From NCBI RefSeq assembly GCF_018613315.1, contig NZ_JAGGQL010000015.1:1-64000 (forward strand): DNA of 64,000 nt. Direction: 5' to 3'. Source of the stretch: Bacillus sp. ISL-37. GTDB lineage: Bacteria > Bacillota > Bacilli > Bacillales > Cytobacillaceae. How positions within the stretch are numbered: position 1 is the stretch's first letter; the number at the start of each line of letters is the position of its first letter. The notes under the pieces were generated by a model. That model ran no database searches and was not told where the DNA came from. It saw only the letters and a program-made list of their open reading frames with translations. Shown here in pieces: positions 45,039-56,298 of this stretch. The position numbers and the translations under genes are program-made.

Positions 45039-45893
45039 ATGAAGACGAAAGCATATGTACCATACCTATTCATCGCACCTGCTGTGATATTCTTCAGCAT
45101 CTTTATGCTTTATCCAATCATTTCTTCATTCATACTAAGCTTCCAAACGAGTGCAGGCGGTGTGATGGAGTTTTCTGGATTAGATAATTACAAGCGGCTG
45201 TTTTCGGATGAAATCTTTTTAACCGCGCTTAAAAACACCTTTATTCTATTAATTATTCAAGTTCCTCTTATGTTATTTTTGGCTATCGTGATTGCGACTT
45301 TGCTGAACTCGGCTCTCCTTAAGCTAAAAGGATTATTCCGGGTTACGTTTTTCTTGCCGGCAGTCACTTCACTGGTAGCGTACTCAATCATTTTCTCCAT
45401 CATGCTTATGAATGACGGGATCTTTAATCAGGTGCTGAACGTTTTCGGCATTGACTCGATTCCATGGCTTTCAAACCCTTTCTGGGCAAAAGCGTCCTTG
45501 ATCATTGCGATGACTTGGCGCTGGGTTGGCTACAATATGGTCATTTACCTGGCTGGATTGCAGAATATCCCGGAAGAGCTTTATGAAGCGGCAAGCATGG
45601 ACGGTGCATCGAAGATCAGGCAGTTCTTCTCGATCACCATTCCGCAGCTTAAGCCGGTCATTCTTTTCACAGCGGTACTATCGACTATTGGAACGCTGCA
45701 ATTGTTTGACGAGCCATACACATTGACAAAAGGCGGACCGAGTGACTCGACGTTGACAATCGGGATGTACCTGTACCAGACAGGTTTCCGTTACTTTGAA
45801 TTCGGTTATGCTTCAACCATTGCTTATGTAATCGTGGTGCTGATCGGCATCCTGACATTCATCCAATTTAAGGTGACAGGTGATCAAGAATGA
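45039..45893 (+). CDS. ABC sugar permease, MalF type
   Basis: A 284-residue permease with six transmembrane helices; the EAA loop (EELYEAASMDGASKIRQFFS) is at about residues 180-200. PYLFIAPAVIFFSIFMLYPI at the N-terminus is typical of carbohydrate-uptake type 1 permeases. It pairs with the next gene (4-nt overlap). No ATPase gene is in this operon; the nearest is ugpC at 54260. Confidence 0.93.
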   Translation: MKTKAYVPYLFIAPAVIFFSIFMLYPIISSFILSFQTSAGGVMEFSGLDNYKRLFSDEIFLTALKNTFILLIIQVPLMLFLAIVIATLLNSALLKLKGLFRVTFFLPAVTSLVAYSIIFSIMLMNDGIFNQVLNVFGIDSIPWLSNPFWAKASLIIAMTWRWVGYNMVIYLAGLQNIPEELYEAASMDGASKIRQFFSITIPQLKPVILFTAVLSTIGTLQLFDEPYTLTKGGPSDSTLTIGMYLYQTGFRYFEFGYASTIAYVIVVLIGILTFIQFKVTGDQE

Positions 45894-46714
45894 AAAAACA
45901 AACTTCGATAAAAAAAATATTCCTATATGTTGCTTTAGCCATTGGCGCATTGATCTCCCTTTTCCCTTTCTACTGGGCCGCAATCGGTGCGACAAATGAG
46001 AGCGGAAAAATGTTCTCCAAGCCGCCGGTTCTGACTCCGGGCACTAAGCTGATGGAGAACTTGACGAACCTCAACGAGTCGATCGATATCGGCCGTGTCA
46101 TGTTCAACTCGCTGTTCACAGCAAGCATCTATACGGCTCTCGCGCTGTTAATTTCAACAATGGCAGCTTATGCATTTGCAAAGTTTGAATTCAAAGGCCG
46201 CAATGTGATTTTTGGGATTTTCCTTCTATCAATGATGATTCCTTATCATGCAACGATCATTCCTTTGTTTAAAATGATGGCGGCATTAGGCTGGTTGAAC
46301 ACTTACTGGGCATTGATCTTGCCTAACCTTGCTTATCCGTTCGCGATTTTCTTGATGAGACAGAACATGCTCGCATTCCCGACTTCCTTGATTGAGGCAG
46401 CAAGAATGGACGGAGCAGGCGAGTGGAAAATTTTCTACAGCATCGTCTTGCCATCAATGAAGCCTGCGCTGGCAGCAACAGCGATCTTCCTGTTCATGTT
46501 CCAGTGGAATAGCTTCCTATGGCCATTGGTCGCTCTGTCATCAACAGATATGTACACATTCCCTGTCGCTCTTTCCAGCTTATTTGGTCTTTCCAGGATT
46601 GACTACGGACAGGTAATGGCAGGTGTAACACTTGCGACTGTTCCAATCATCATTTTCTTCCTGGTCCTTCAGCGCCAGTTCATCTCAGGCATGCTCGGCA
46701 GCGCCGTGAAGTAA
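45890..46714 (+). CDS. ABC sugar permease, MalG type
   Basis: A 274-residue permease with six transmembrane helices; EAA loop TSLIEAARMDGAGEWKIFYS at about residues 165-185 and the C-terminal QRQFISGMLGSAVK typical of the MalG/UgpE branch. Coupled to the MalF-type gene by ATGA overlap and followed 11 nt later by the alpha-galactosidase gene. Confidence 0.93.
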   Translation: MKKQTSIKKIFLYVALAIGALISLFPFYWAAIGATNESGKMFSKPPVLTPGTKLMENLTNLNESIDIGRVMFNSLFTASIYTALALLISTMAAYAFAKFEFKGRNVIFGIFLLSMMIPYHATIIPLFKMMAALGWLNTYWALILPNLAYPFAIFLMRQNMLAFPTSLIEAARMDGAGEWKIFYSIVLPSMKPALAATAIFLFMFQWNSFLWPLVALSSTDMYTFPVALSSLFGLSRIDYGQVMAGVTLATVPIIIFFLVLQRQFISGMLGSAVK

Positions 46715-46725
46715 GGAGGAAAACG

Positions 46726-48960
46726 ATGTCGATTTTTATCAATGAAGAGAAGAAGCAATTTCATTTACAAGGTAAAAACACCAGCTATATTTTTCGGATC
46801 ATGGAAAACGGCCAGCCTGGGCACCTCTATTTCGGAAAAAAGGTAGCCAATCGTGAGGACTTTTCCTACTTATTTCAGCTCCCTAATGAACCACTGGGAA
46901 ATGCGACTTTCACATTTGAGGACGATCAGCATTTTTCTCTTGAGTTCCTGAAGCAGGAATATCCTGTCTACGGAACAGGTGACTTCAGGGAGCCTGCCAT
47001 CCAGGTGTCGCAGCCTGATGGCAGCCGGGTTACTCTTTTTGAATACGATTCATTTAAGCTGGTAAAAGGAAAGCCGGCATTGGATGGCTTTCCAGCTGTT
47101 TATACTGAAAGCGATGATGAAGCCGAAACACTGGTAATAAAGCTGGTTGATCGGAAGCTAAAAGCAGAATTGACGCTTTCCTACACAGCCTTCCATGAAC
47201 GGAATGTGATTCTACGAAATGCAAAGCTAAAAAATAACGGCACAGAAGAACTGAAAATCAACAGAATGCTCAGCACGTCCGTCGATTTTCCCGATGCCGA
47301 TTTTGATTTAGTGCACTTGAGCGGTGCCTGGATTCGTGAACGGAATATCGAAAGCAATCGTTTGCACAAAGGAATACAGCAAATCGACAGCAAGCGCGGT
47401 ACAAGCAGTTCACAGAATAATCCCTTTCTGGCTCTAAAAGCGATGAATGCGGATGAGCATACAGGAGATGTTTATGGCTTCAATCTTGTCTACAGCGGGA
47501 ACTTCACAGCTGGAGTCCAGGTTGACCATTATGATACATCACGGGTATTCATGGGAATCAATCCCTTCGATTTCAGCTGGAGGCTGGAGCCTGGTGAGGC
47601 ATTCCAAACCCCTGAGGCAGTGATGGTCTATTCTGATGCCGGCCTAAACGGCATGAGCCACAGCTTCCACGACCTCTATCAAAATAGGCTTGTCAGGGGT
47701 GTGTGGCGTGACAAGGAACGGCCGGTGCTGATCAATAACTGGGAAGCCACTTACTTTGATTTTAACGAGGAAAAAATCCTCTCAATCTCTGATGAAGCCA
47801 ATCGCCTCGGAGTCGAGCTGTTTGTTCTGGACGACGGCTGGTTCGAGGAACGTAACAATGATACAACATCCCTTGGCGACTGGACACCGGATCTGAAAAA
47901 ACTGCCAAACGGTATCGAAGGTCTTGCTGAAAAAGTCAGCCGGGACGGCATGAAGTTCGGGATCTGGGTCGAACCAGAAATGATTTCGAAGAAAAGTGCT
48001 CTATATGAGAACCACCCGGAATGGGTGCTTGGAGTCCAGGGTCGTCATCTTAGCCATGGACGAAATCAGTTCATCCTTGACCTGACAAGGCGAGATGTCA
48101 GGGACTATCTGTTTGATTCCCTTTCAAAGGTGTTTAGTTCCGGTCCGATTGCTTATGTGAAGTGGGATATGAACCGCGTCATGACAGAGATTGGTTCAGC
48201 TCAGCTGCCACCAGAGCGACAGGAGGAAACAGCCCACCGCTATATCCTTGGTTTATATGAATTACTGGAGAGGCTCGTTTCTGCCTTCCCGGATATTTTG
48301 TTCGAATCATGCGCAAGCGGCGGAAATCGTTTTGATCCAGGCATGCTGTACTATATGCCGCAAACGTGGACCAGCGATAACACCGACGCAATTGAACGGC
48401 TGAAGATACAGTATGGCACTTCACTTGTCTATCCGCTAAGCACGATGGGCGCCCATGTATCAAGCGTGCCGAACCACCAGACGGGAAGAACAACTCCGCT
48501 GGAAACCAGATTCCACACTGCCTTGTTTGGCATGTTTGGATATGAACTAGATGTAACAAAGATGACGGATGCAGAAAAAGAAGAAATGAAGAAGCAGATC
48601 ATCTTTTACAAAGAAAATCGATCTTTGATCCAAAAGGGTGATTTTTATAGGCTCCTAAGCCCGTTTGAAGGCAATGACACTTCATGGGCAGTGGTGGCAA
48701 AGGATCAATCAGAAGCACTTGTTGCTTATTACCGTACACTGGCAAAACCCAATCCGGGTCTGAAGCGAATAAAGGTATACGGACTTGATGCAAAAACATT
48801 CTATAGATTCAGTGAAACCGGGCTTGAAATGACCGGAGAGGAATTAATGAACATCGGATTGCTGCTGCCTCCTTTTTACTCCGGGACGGTCCATACTCCA
48901 CGAACATTCTTGGCAGGAGATTTCCGTTCGGTAGTCTGGAAACTGGAAGCAGTAAAGTAG
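46726..48960 (+). CDS. Alpha-galactosidase, GH36
   Basis: A 744-residue cytoplasmic glycosidase. N-terminal beta-supersandwich (1-330), catalytic barrel from VLINNWEATYFDFNEEKILS, then LDDGWFEERN. The nucleophile is Asp481 in YVKWDMNR and the acid/base is Asp551 in TWTSDNTDA, within the CASGGNRFDPGMLYYMPQ region. These positions are close to those of Geobacillus AgaA/AgaB. It releases galactose from melibiose, raffinose-type sugars or galactomannan fragments. No signal peptide, so substrates must be imported. AAGGAGG precedes the ATG. Confidence 0.96.
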   Translation: MSIFINEEKKQFHLQGKNTSYIFRIMENGQPGHLYFGKKVANREDFSYLFQLPNEPLGNATFTFEDDQHFSLEFLKQEYPVYGTGDFREPAIQVSQPDGSRVTLFEYDSFKLVKGKPALDGFPAVYTESDDEAETLVIKLVDRKLKAELTLSYTAFHERNVILRNAKLKNNGTEELKINRMLSTSVDFPDADFDLVHLSGAWIRERNIESNRLHKGIQQIDSKRGTSSSQNNPFLALKAMNADEHTGDVYGFNLVYSGNFTAGVQVDHYDTSRVFMGINPFDFSWRLEPGEAFQTPEAVMVYSDAGLNGMSHSFHDLYQNRLVRGVWRDKERPVLINNWEATYFDFNEEKILSISDEANRLGVELFVLDDGWFEERNNDTTSLGDWTPDLKKLPNGIEGLAEKVSRDGMKFGIWVEPEMISKKSALYENHPEWVLGVQGRHLSHGRNQFILDLTRRDVRDYLFDSLSKVFSSGPIAYVKWDMNRVMTEIGSAQLPPERQEETAHRYILGLYELLERLVSAFPDILFESCASGGNRFDPGMLYYMPQTWTSDNTDAIERLKIQYGTSLVYPLSTMGAHVSSVPNHQTGRTTPLETRFHTALFGMFGYELDVTKMTDAEKEEMKKQIIFYKENRSLIQKGDFYRLLSPFEGNDTSWAVVAKDQSEALVAYYRTLAKPNPGLKRIKVYGLDAKTFYRFSETGLEMTGEELMNIGLLLPPFYSGTVHTPRTFLAGDFRSVVWKLEAVK

Positions 48961-48975
48961 AGGGGGAAGTCATCA

Positions 48976-50148
48976 GTGGAAGAAAGAACAGCGCAATTTA
49001 TCGAGATATTTGGCGAAAGCCGAGAACAGCTTCGTTCCTTTTTTGCTCCCGGACGAGTGAATATGATTGGCGAGCATATTGATTATAATGGCGGCCATGT
49101 CTTACCGGTGGCGCTTGAGATCGGAACATATGCGATTGCAAGGAAGAGAAGCGACAAGAAGCTTAAACTCTATTCTAGCAATTTTTCCGATAAAGGAATG
49201 ATTGAAGCAGATCTAGAGAATCTAAACTATAAAAAAGACCAGGACTGGGCCAACTTCCCGATCGGAGTCTTTAACTACATGCAGACAGAGACTGGCTTCG
49301 AGCACGGCCTGGACATCTTTTTTGGAGGAAATATCCCGAACGGGGCAGGCCTGTCGTCTTCAGCATCCATCGAACTCGTTACGGCGGTGCTCGTCAATGA
49401 AATCTATCAGCTTGGCGTTTCCATGCTTGATTTAGTGAAGTTGAGCCAGAATGTTGAAAACCAGTTCATCGGAGTGAATTGCGGCATCATGGATCAGTTT
49501 GCTGTCGGCTTCGGCAAGGAGGGAAATGCCATCTTGCTGGATTGCGAGACTCTGGATTACCGGTACACTCCGTTTGAACTGACCGACAGTGCCATCGTCA
49601 TTGCTAATACGAATAAGAAAAGAGGGCTCGCCGATTCTGCCTATAATGAGCGCAGAAGTACATGCGAGGCCGCTTTGGAAAAACTGCAGCAGAAATTGCC
49701 GATTTCCAATCTTGCCGAGATGTCCCCGGAACAATTTGAGGAACACAAAGGCTTGCTGACAGAGGAAGAAGTGAAACGCGTCCGACACGTGGTAACGGAA
49801 AACCACCGGACAGTAAAAGCGATTGCAATTCTCGAGCAAGGGAACCTGGATGCATTTGGCGAATTGATGAAGGCTTCCCATCTTTCCTTAAGAGATGATT
49901 ATGAAGTCAGCGGCAAGGAGCTGGATGCCCTTGCGGAAGCAGCATGGGAGCAGGAAGGCACTGTCGGCGCACGGATGACAGGAGCAGGCTTCGGCGGCTG
50001 CACAGTCAATATCGTGAAAAACGAGCATGTTGATGCTTTTATCGAACAAGTAGGAAAGAAATACAAAGACAAAATCGGCTATGAAGCAACATTTTACATC
50101 GTAAATGCCGGCGGCGGTGCCAGGGAAATCACCGCTTCACAGGAATAG
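48976..50148 (+). CDS. galK: Galactokinase
   Basis: A 390-residue GHMP kinase. APGRVNMIGEHIDYNGGHVL is the galactokinase signature, PNGAGLSSSASIELVTAVL the ATP-binding GHMP motif, CGIMDQFAVGFGKEGNAILL the catalytic Asp region and MTGAGFGGCTVNIV motif 3. It makes galactose-1-phosphate for GalT. Starts with GTG at 48976, preceded by AGAGGGGGAAG. It sits between the two galactosidase genes, so liberated galactose enters the Leloir pathway directly. Confidence 0.96.
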   Translation: MEERTAQFIEIFGESREQLRSFFAPGRVNMIGEHIDYNGGHVLPVALEIGTYAIARKRSDKKLKLYSSNFSDKGMIEADLENLNYKKDQDWANFPIGVFNYMQTETGFEHGLDIFFGGNIPNGAGLSSSASIELVTAVLVNEIYQLGVSMLDLVKLSQNVENQFIGVNCGIMDQFAVGFGKEGNAILLDCETLDYRYTPFELTDSAIVIANTNKKRGLADSAYNERRSTCEAALEKLQQKLPISNLAEMSPEQFEEHKGLLTEEEVKRVRHVVTENHRTVKAIAILEQGNLDAFGELMKASHLSLRDDYEVSGKELDALAEAAWEQEGTVGARMTGAGFGGCTVNIVKNEHVDAFIEQVGKKYKDKIGYEATFYIVNAGGGAREITASQE

Positions 50149-50159
50149 GAGGGGCGACC

Positions 50160-52109
50160 ATGTACCTTGGTGTAGATTACTATCCAGAGCATTGGCCAAA
50201 GGAAATGATGAAGCAGGACATCCAGGGCATCAAAGGTCTTGGAGCCAATATGGTCAGGATCGGGGAATTTGCGTGGCATCTTATGGAGAAGGAAGAGGGG
50301 CAGTTTGACTTCTCCTTCTTCGACGAAGTCATCGCCGAGCTGAAGAAGGAAGGCTTTTCGGTCATGTTCGGAACGCCGACAGCAACCTTCCCGGCATGGC
50401 TTGCGAATAAATACCCTGACATCCTTTCCGAGGACGAAAATGGACATGTCCGCGTATTTGGCGGCAGAAGACAGTACTGCTTCAATTCAGATGTCTACCG
50501 CAAATACAGTGCCATCATCACGCAAAAGCTTGTTGAGCATTACAGGGATGAAGAAGCCATCGTTGCCTGGCAGATCGACAATGAGTTCGGTCATGAAGGC
50601 AGTGATATGTGCTATTGTGAGCAATGCCACCTTGGGTTCCAAAAGTTCCTTGAAAAGAAATACCCCAGTATTGATGAACTGAACGAGCGCTGGGGAACAA
50701 TTTTCTGGGGCCAGACATATAACAAGTTTTCGGAAATCCCAATACCAAAACCGACGATCACGACACACAATCCAGCACTGAAGCTGGACTGGGCAAGATT
50801 CCGTTCAGAGTCTGTCAACAGCTATGCGCACGAAATGACGGCCATCGTCCATGAAGCTAAAGGTGACCATCAGCAGGTAACAACCAATGTTTCCGGAGGT
50901 TTCTTTGGAAAATGGTTTGACCACGCGGAAAATGTAAAAACAATGGACTTTGTTTCATACGATAACTATCCGGTCTGGGGCGGCCTTGAAAAGCCGATCG
51001 CTCCTGCAGCCATTGCGATGGCACATGATTTCAACCGCGGCCTTTTAGATAAAAATTATTGGATCGTTGAGGAATTGATGGGGGCCCAGGGACATGATGT
51101 CATCGGCTATCTGCCAAGGCCGAATCAGGCTAAAATGTGGTCATACCAGGCATTTGCCCATGGCTGCACGGACATGCTGTACTTCCGCTGGCGCGGGATG
51201 ACGAAGGGTGCTGAGCAATTTTGCTTCGGTGTCGTCGACCATGATAACCGCTATGGAAGGAAGTATGAAGAAGTAAAATCTGTCTTCACGGATATCTCCC
51301 AATACGAAAATGTCCTGAATTCGGAAATACAGGCTGAAATCGCTGTCATTTACGATTATAATAATATATGGTCATGGCGTTCGCAGCAGCAAAGCGCAGG
51401 ATTTGATTTCACTGCTGAGCTGCTTCGCCTGTATGAACCATTTTTCAACCAGAATGCATCGATTGATGTCATCCCTGCGGACCGTGATTTTGCAAAGTAT
51501 AAAGTCATCGTCGTCCCGGTTCTTCAATTGATTGATGAAAAGCTTGCAGCAAGATTCAGAGAGTTTGCTGAAAACGGCGGAACACTTATTTTTTCTTATC
51601 GAGCAGGCTTGAAGGACAGCGATAACAATATCTATCTTGGAAAGACATTGCCTGGGCATATTGCCGATCTAACAGGAATTGAAATCTATGAAACGGAATC
51701 CCTATCGTCTACACAGACCGTAGAAATTGTAAACGATGAAACAGGGAACCGTGCTGAACTGTCAGTTTGGCGCGATTTAATCACACCAAAAACGGCAAGT
51801 GTCCTGTACCGCTATAATGATGAGTTTTACAAGTCCAGCGCGGCAGTTACGAAAAATGACTTTGGCAAAGGAACCGTATACTATATCGGCGGCGGTGCCG
51901 GAAGTGATGTAATGAAAGAAATCGCTTCCGAAATCCTTGAAACACAAGAAATTTGGCATCTTGAGACGAGCGAAGATCTTGAAGTATACAGAAGAATTCT
52001 CGATGGCGAGGAGTATTTCTTTGTGATGAACCACTCCTCAGAGGAAATGACTTTTAGGGAGGAGTTGCTTCCTCCTTTTGCATCGAAGGTTATAAAAGGA
52101 AGCTTATAG
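50160..52109 (+). CDS. Beta-galactosidase, GH42
   Basis: A 649-residue cytoplasmic enzyme. YLGVDYYPEHWPKEMMKQDI opens the GH42 barrel; the acid/base is Glu142 in QIDNEFGHEG and the nucleophile is probably Glu304 in WIVEELMGAQG. Four cysteines in the CYCEQC neighbourhood may hold zinc as in Thermus A4 GH42. A trimerisation domain and a short C-terminal beta domain follow. GH42 enzymes usually prefer beta-galactooligosaccharides from galactan to lactose. AGGAGGGG precedes the ATG. Confidence 0.95.
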   Translation: MYLGVDYYPEHWPKEMMKQDIQGIKGLGANMVRIGEFAWHLMEKEEGQFDFSFFDEVIAELKKEGFSVMFGTPTATFPAWLANKYPDILSEDENGHVRVFGGRRQYCFNSDVYRKYSAIITQKLVEHYRDEEAIVAWQIDNEFGHEGSDMCYCEQCHLGFQKFLEKKYPSIDELNERWGTIFWGQTYNKFSEIPIPKPTITTHNPALKLDWARFRSESVNSYAHEMTAIVHEAKGDHQQVTTNVSGGFFGKWFDHAENVKTMDFVSYDNYPVWGGLEKPIAPAAIAMAHDFNRGLLDKNYWIVEELMGAQGHDVIGYLPRPNQAKMWSYQAFAHGCTDMLYFRWRGMTKGAEQFCFGVVDHDNRYGRKYEEVKSVFTDISQYENVLNSEIQAEIAVIYDYNNIWSWRSQQQSAGFDFTAELLRLYEPFFNQNASIDVIPADRDFAKYKVIVVPVLQLIDEKLAARFREFAENGGTLIFSYRAGLKDSDNNIYLGKTLPGHIADLTGIEIYETESLSSTQTVEIVNDETGNRAELSVWRDLITPKTASVLYRYNDEFYKSSAAVTKNDFGKGTVYYIGGGAGSDVMKEIASEILETQEIWHLETSEDLEVYRRILDGEEYFFVMNHSSEEMTFREELLPPFASKVIKGSL

Positions 52110-52112
52110 TGA

Positions 52113-53171
<1,059 letters not shown>

Positions 53172-53175
53172 ATAA

Positions 53176-53219
53176 GAACCCAGGAGTGTTCCTCAAACAC
53201 CCCTGGGTTTTATTTTTTC
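53176..53219. terminator. Bidirectional terminator
   Basis: AACCCAGGAGTGTT pairs with AACACCCCTGGGTT around CCTCA (one mismatch), then TTATTTTTT. It lies between convergent genes and overlaps the end of the phosphodiesterase gene. Confidence 0.88.
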
Positions 53220-54058
53220 ATTCTTATTCGAGGCCTTTTTTCAGGATAATCGGTAAACACTCCATCTGCTCCGATTTCATACGCTTGCTGAATGTCCTCG
53301 TCTGTATTGACGGTAAAAAGGTGGACGGCCAACCCATGACAATGGGCTTTTTTAATATAATCTTCATCCACCTTCCCAAAATTGGCTCCGATTCCTGCTG
53401 CATATTTTTTCAGTGACATTAGCTCCCGGTCTGTCAATCTTGCCTTATCTGAATATCTATAAAGCTGGATCAGTGGAATTCCCGGTTCAAGCTGGTTGAT
53501 TTTCCTCAGGCTTTTGCTGTGAAAAGATTGAATGATGACTTTGGATTCAGAGTGAACCAACGAATACTTTCTCAGCAGATTTATTAATTTCATTTCCATA
53601 CCTGGTGATTTGGTTTCGATGTAGTAGTTTACGCTTTTCCCATAATGCTGAAAGATTTCCTCGAGTGTAGGGATTTCGACACTTTCATATGCACGGTCGG
53701 CGAGTTGCGGATACTGCTCATTGAACCACGATCCGGCGTCCAGCGTCTTGATTTTATCAAGAGTTTGCATTTTTGACAGACCAGAACCATTCGTCGTCCG
53801 GTCTACCTCCGCATCATGTAGGGCAATCAATTCGCCCTCTTTTGTCATCTGCAAATCGATTTCGATATAATCGGCACCCGACTTCACCGCCAGGTCATAT
53901 GCAGGCAATGTATGTTCAGGCGCGTAGGCCGATGCTCCTCTATGAGCGATGATGATGAAATCCTCCGTTAAAACAAAAGCAGTTGCTGTCTTTTGATTCT
54001 CACAACCGGCACTTGCCACCAAAATCAAACAGAAGAATAATAGCGATATATTTCTCAT
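53210..54058 (-). CDS. glpQ: Glycerophosphodiester phosphodiesterase lipoprotein
   Basis: A 282-residue GDPD-family enzyme with a lipobox (SAGC, Cys about 19). Motifs: IIAHRGASAYAPEHTLPAYD, DYIEIDLQMTKEGELIALHD, VDRTTNGSG, YIETKSPG and VFTDYPEKRP. It hydrolyses glycerophosphodiesters (deacylated lipids, teichoic-acid fragments) to glycerol-3-phosphate outside the cell; the ugp importer is encoded divergently. ATG 54058 is preferred over GTG 54070, which overlaps the GAGGG site. Confidence 0.9.
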   Translation of the reverse strand: MRNISLLFFCLILVASAGCENQKTATAFVLTEDFIIIAHRGASAYAPEHTLPAYDLAVKSGADYIEIDLQMTKEGELIALHDAEVDRTTNGSGLSKMQTLDKIKTLDAGSWFNEQYPQLADRAYESVEIPTLEEIFQHYGKSVNYYIETKSPGMEMKLINLLRKYSLVHSESKVIIQSFHSKSLRKINQLEPGIPLIQLYRYSDKARLTDRELMSLKKYAAGIGANFGKVDEDYIKKAHCHGLAVHLFTVNTDEDIQQAYEIGADGVFTDYPEKRPRIRMKK

Positions 54059-54159
54059 GATTTCCCTCACCTATATTTGAAATGTAAATTCCTAACATAC
54101 TAGCAAAATATAAAACATATACTCCCAATATATATGCAAACTTTACAAGTTAATACTTT

Positions 54160-54225
54160 GTGACGGAGACCAGGAGACCACAGCTACTGCCTGTTTGGAT
54201 AGGCATTATTTGTGGTCTCTTTTTT
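54160..54225 (+). promoter_or_regulatory. ugp leader: GlpP-type antiterminator element with terminator
   Basis: The 5' element GTGACGGAGACCAGGAGA (then CCACA) aligns with the glpK leader (GTGAYGGAGNCNRGGAGA, then CACA a few bases on). GAGACCACA (54174-54182) pairs with TGTGGTCTC (54211-54219), followed by TTTTTT: a strong terminator inside the leader. Suggests antitermination by GlpP when glycerol-3-phosphate is present. Confidence 0.75.
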
Positions 54226-54259
54226 CAGGAAAAGGATTTATAGAGAAAGGGTGGCGAGC

Positions 54260-55393
54260 ATGAAAAAAGTAGAATTGGTTGGTGTTTCGAAATCATACGA
54301 TAAAAAAACAGAAGTCATTTCAGATATTACTGTCACGATTGAACCAGGAGAGTTTTTTGTGCTTGTCGGTCCTTCAGGCTGCGGGAAAAGCACGATGCTG
54401 CGGATGATTGCCGGCTTGGAAGAGATCACGGGCGGTGTGCTGAAAATCGGCGATGTCGAGTCGAACTGGCTCCCTCCTAGCAAAAGGGATATTTCGATGG
54501 TCTTCCAGAACTATGCCTTATACCCTCATTTAACGGTTGAAGAGAATATCGTTTTCGGACTCCATGTAAAAAAAGTGCCAAAGACTGAACGAAAAAAGCG
54601 ATGCGAAGATGTGGCAGAAATGCTCGGATTGACTCCTTATTTGAAAAGGAAACCCCGTGAGCTGTCCGGCGGCCAGAGACAGCGTGTCGCCCTGGCCAGG
54701 GCCATCGTCAACCAGGCACCGATTTGCCTGATGGATGAACCGCTATCCAATCTGGACGCGAAATTGCGCGCGCATATGCGGTCGGAAATCCGGCAAATCC
54801 AGAGGCGGCTTGGTATTACGATGATTTATGTCACCCACGACCAGGTGGAGGCGATGACGATGGGAGACAGAATCATGATTCTCCATGATGGAAAAATCCA
54901 GCAGATTGGCCAGCCAATCGATATATATAATAACCCGGCCAATCCTTTCGTCGCGACATTCATTGGTTCGCCGCCGATGAATATTGGCGAAGGGAAGGTC
55001 GACACAGAAAAAAATGAGATTGTTTTCAGCGAGGACGCAAAAATAGCTGTTCCGGAAAAAGATCGGCCATTATTAAAATCCGACACAATCATCATCGGCG
55101 TCCGTCCTGAGCATTTAAAGGCAGCGACAAAAGAGACGAAAGCAGAAGATAAAGTTTATGTAAAAACAACCAATGTAGAGGTCCTTGGAAATGAGACGAT
55201 TTTCTCCTTCGATATGGGAGGCAGGGAATGGATGGCGAAATGGACCGGCCAATGGCGGATTGATGTTGGGGACATGGTCCCGATTGTCATCAATTACGAC
55301 TCCGTTTGTTTCTTTGACAGTGAGACGGAAAAAATCATCAAAACTCCATCGGATATCGAGAACCATGTTTTTGATAAAGAGGTGTTCATATGA
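54260..55393 (+). CDS. ugpC: ABC transporter ATP-binding protein, UgpC/MsmX type
   Basis: A 377-residue carbohydrate-type ATPase: Walker A GPSGCGKST, Q-loop VFQNYALYPHLTVEENI, signature LSGGQRQRVALARAIV, Walker B ICLMDEPLSNLDAK, switch VTHDQVEAMTMGDR, then a C-terminal MOP/OB regulatory domain (IIGVRPEHLK). ATG 54260 follows AAAGGGTGG; the longer frame begins inside the leader terminator. First gene of the ugp operon, coupled to ugpA. It could also energise the ATPase-less galactoside transporter, as MsmX does for several importers in B. subtilis. Confidence 0.93.
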   Translation: MKKVELVGVSKSYDKKTEVISDITVTIEPGEFFVLVGPSGCGKSTMLRMIAGLEEITGGVLKIGDVESNWLPPSKRDISMVFQNYALYPHLTVEENIVFGLHVKKVPKTERKKRCEDVAEMLGLTPYLKRKPRELSGGQRQRVALARAIVNQAPICLMDEPLSNLDAKLRAHMRSEIRQIQRRLGITMIYVTHDQVEAMTMGDRIMILHDGKIQQIGQPIDIYNNPANPFVATFIGSPPMNIGEGKVDTEKNEIVFSEDAKIAVPEKDRPLLKSDTIIIGVRPEHLKAATKETKAEDKVYVKTTNVEVLGNETIFSFDMGGREWMAKWTGQWRIDVGDMVPIVINYDSVCFFDSETEKIIKTPSDIENHVFDKEVFI

Positions 55394-56298
55394 AGGCAGA
55401 CGCTCCACGAAATCTCGGTTTTTGGAGGAAGTCGCTAAACGCTCGGACAGCTCTTTTATACCTGTTTCCGTCGATCCTCCTGTTTGCGGTGTTCATCTTT
55501 TATCCGATGTTCCGGACGATTTATCTGAGCTTTTTTTTGACTGACCAGCAGGGTGCTGCAGCTTTGTTTGTCGGCTTTGAAAATTATGCCTATTTATTCG
55601 AGTCAAGGGAATTCCGGAACAGTATCAAGGCAACGGTGCTGTTTGTTCTCTACACGGTTCCGACAGGGGTCATCATTGCGCTCTTTTTGGCGCTGATCGC
55701 GAATGAAAAACTTAAAGGAATTGGCTTTTTTCGGACTGTTTATTCCTCGACAATGGGCATTTCAGTTGCGGCTTCCTCTGTTGTCTGGCTGTTCCTGTTC
55801 CATCCAAGCATCGGCATGTTCAACAGGCTTCTCAATGTCATGAATTTGCCGGGAGTCCAGTGGCTGCTTGATCCGGATTGGGCGCTTGTGTCGATTTCGA
55901 TCTCGACGATCTGGATGAATATCGGGTTCTCGTTCCTCATCCTGCTCGGCGGGCTGCAGAACATCGATGAATATTTATATGAAAGCGCCAGGATCGACGG
56001 TGCCGGATACTGGTATCAGCTGCGCAGGATCACGATTCCGATGCTGTCGCCGACATTATTTTTCATCATCACGATTTCCCTGATCAATGCCTTTCAGACA
56101 TTCGGGCAGGTCGATATTTTAACGAAAGGCGGGCCTTCCCAGGCGACAAACCTGATTGTTTACTCTATTTACCGGGAGGCATTCATCAACTACCAGTTCG
56201 GTACGGCAAGCGCGCAGGCTGTCTTTTTGTTCATCTGCATTTTAATCGTGACGATCCTGCAATTTAAGCTCGGAGAAAAGAAGGTGCACTATCAATGA
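55390..56298 (+). CDS. ugpA: sn-glycerol-3-phosphate ABC permease UgpA
   Basis: A 302-residue six-helix permease with LYLFPSILLFAVFIFYPMFR and the EAA loop YLYESARIDGAGYWYQLRRI (about residues 197-216). It overlaps ugpC and ugpE by 4 nt on both sides. Assigned to glycerol-3-phosphate by gene order, GlpP-type leader and the neighbouring glpQ; by sequence alone it could serve another sugar. Confidence 0.85.
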   Translation: MKADAPRNLGFWRKSLNARTALLYLFPSILLFAVFIFYPMFRTIYLSFFLTDQQGAAALFVGFENYAYLFESREFRNSIKATVLFVLYTVPTGVIIALFLALIANEKLKGIGFFRTVYSSTMGISVAASSVVWLFLFHPSIGMFNRLLNVMNLPGVQWLLDPDWALVSISISTIWMNIGFSFLILLGGLQNIDEYLYESARIDGAGYWYQLRRITIPMLSPTLFFIITISLINAFQTFGQVDILTKGGPSQATNLIVYSIYREAFINYQFGTASAQAVFLFICILIVTILQFKLGEKKVHYQ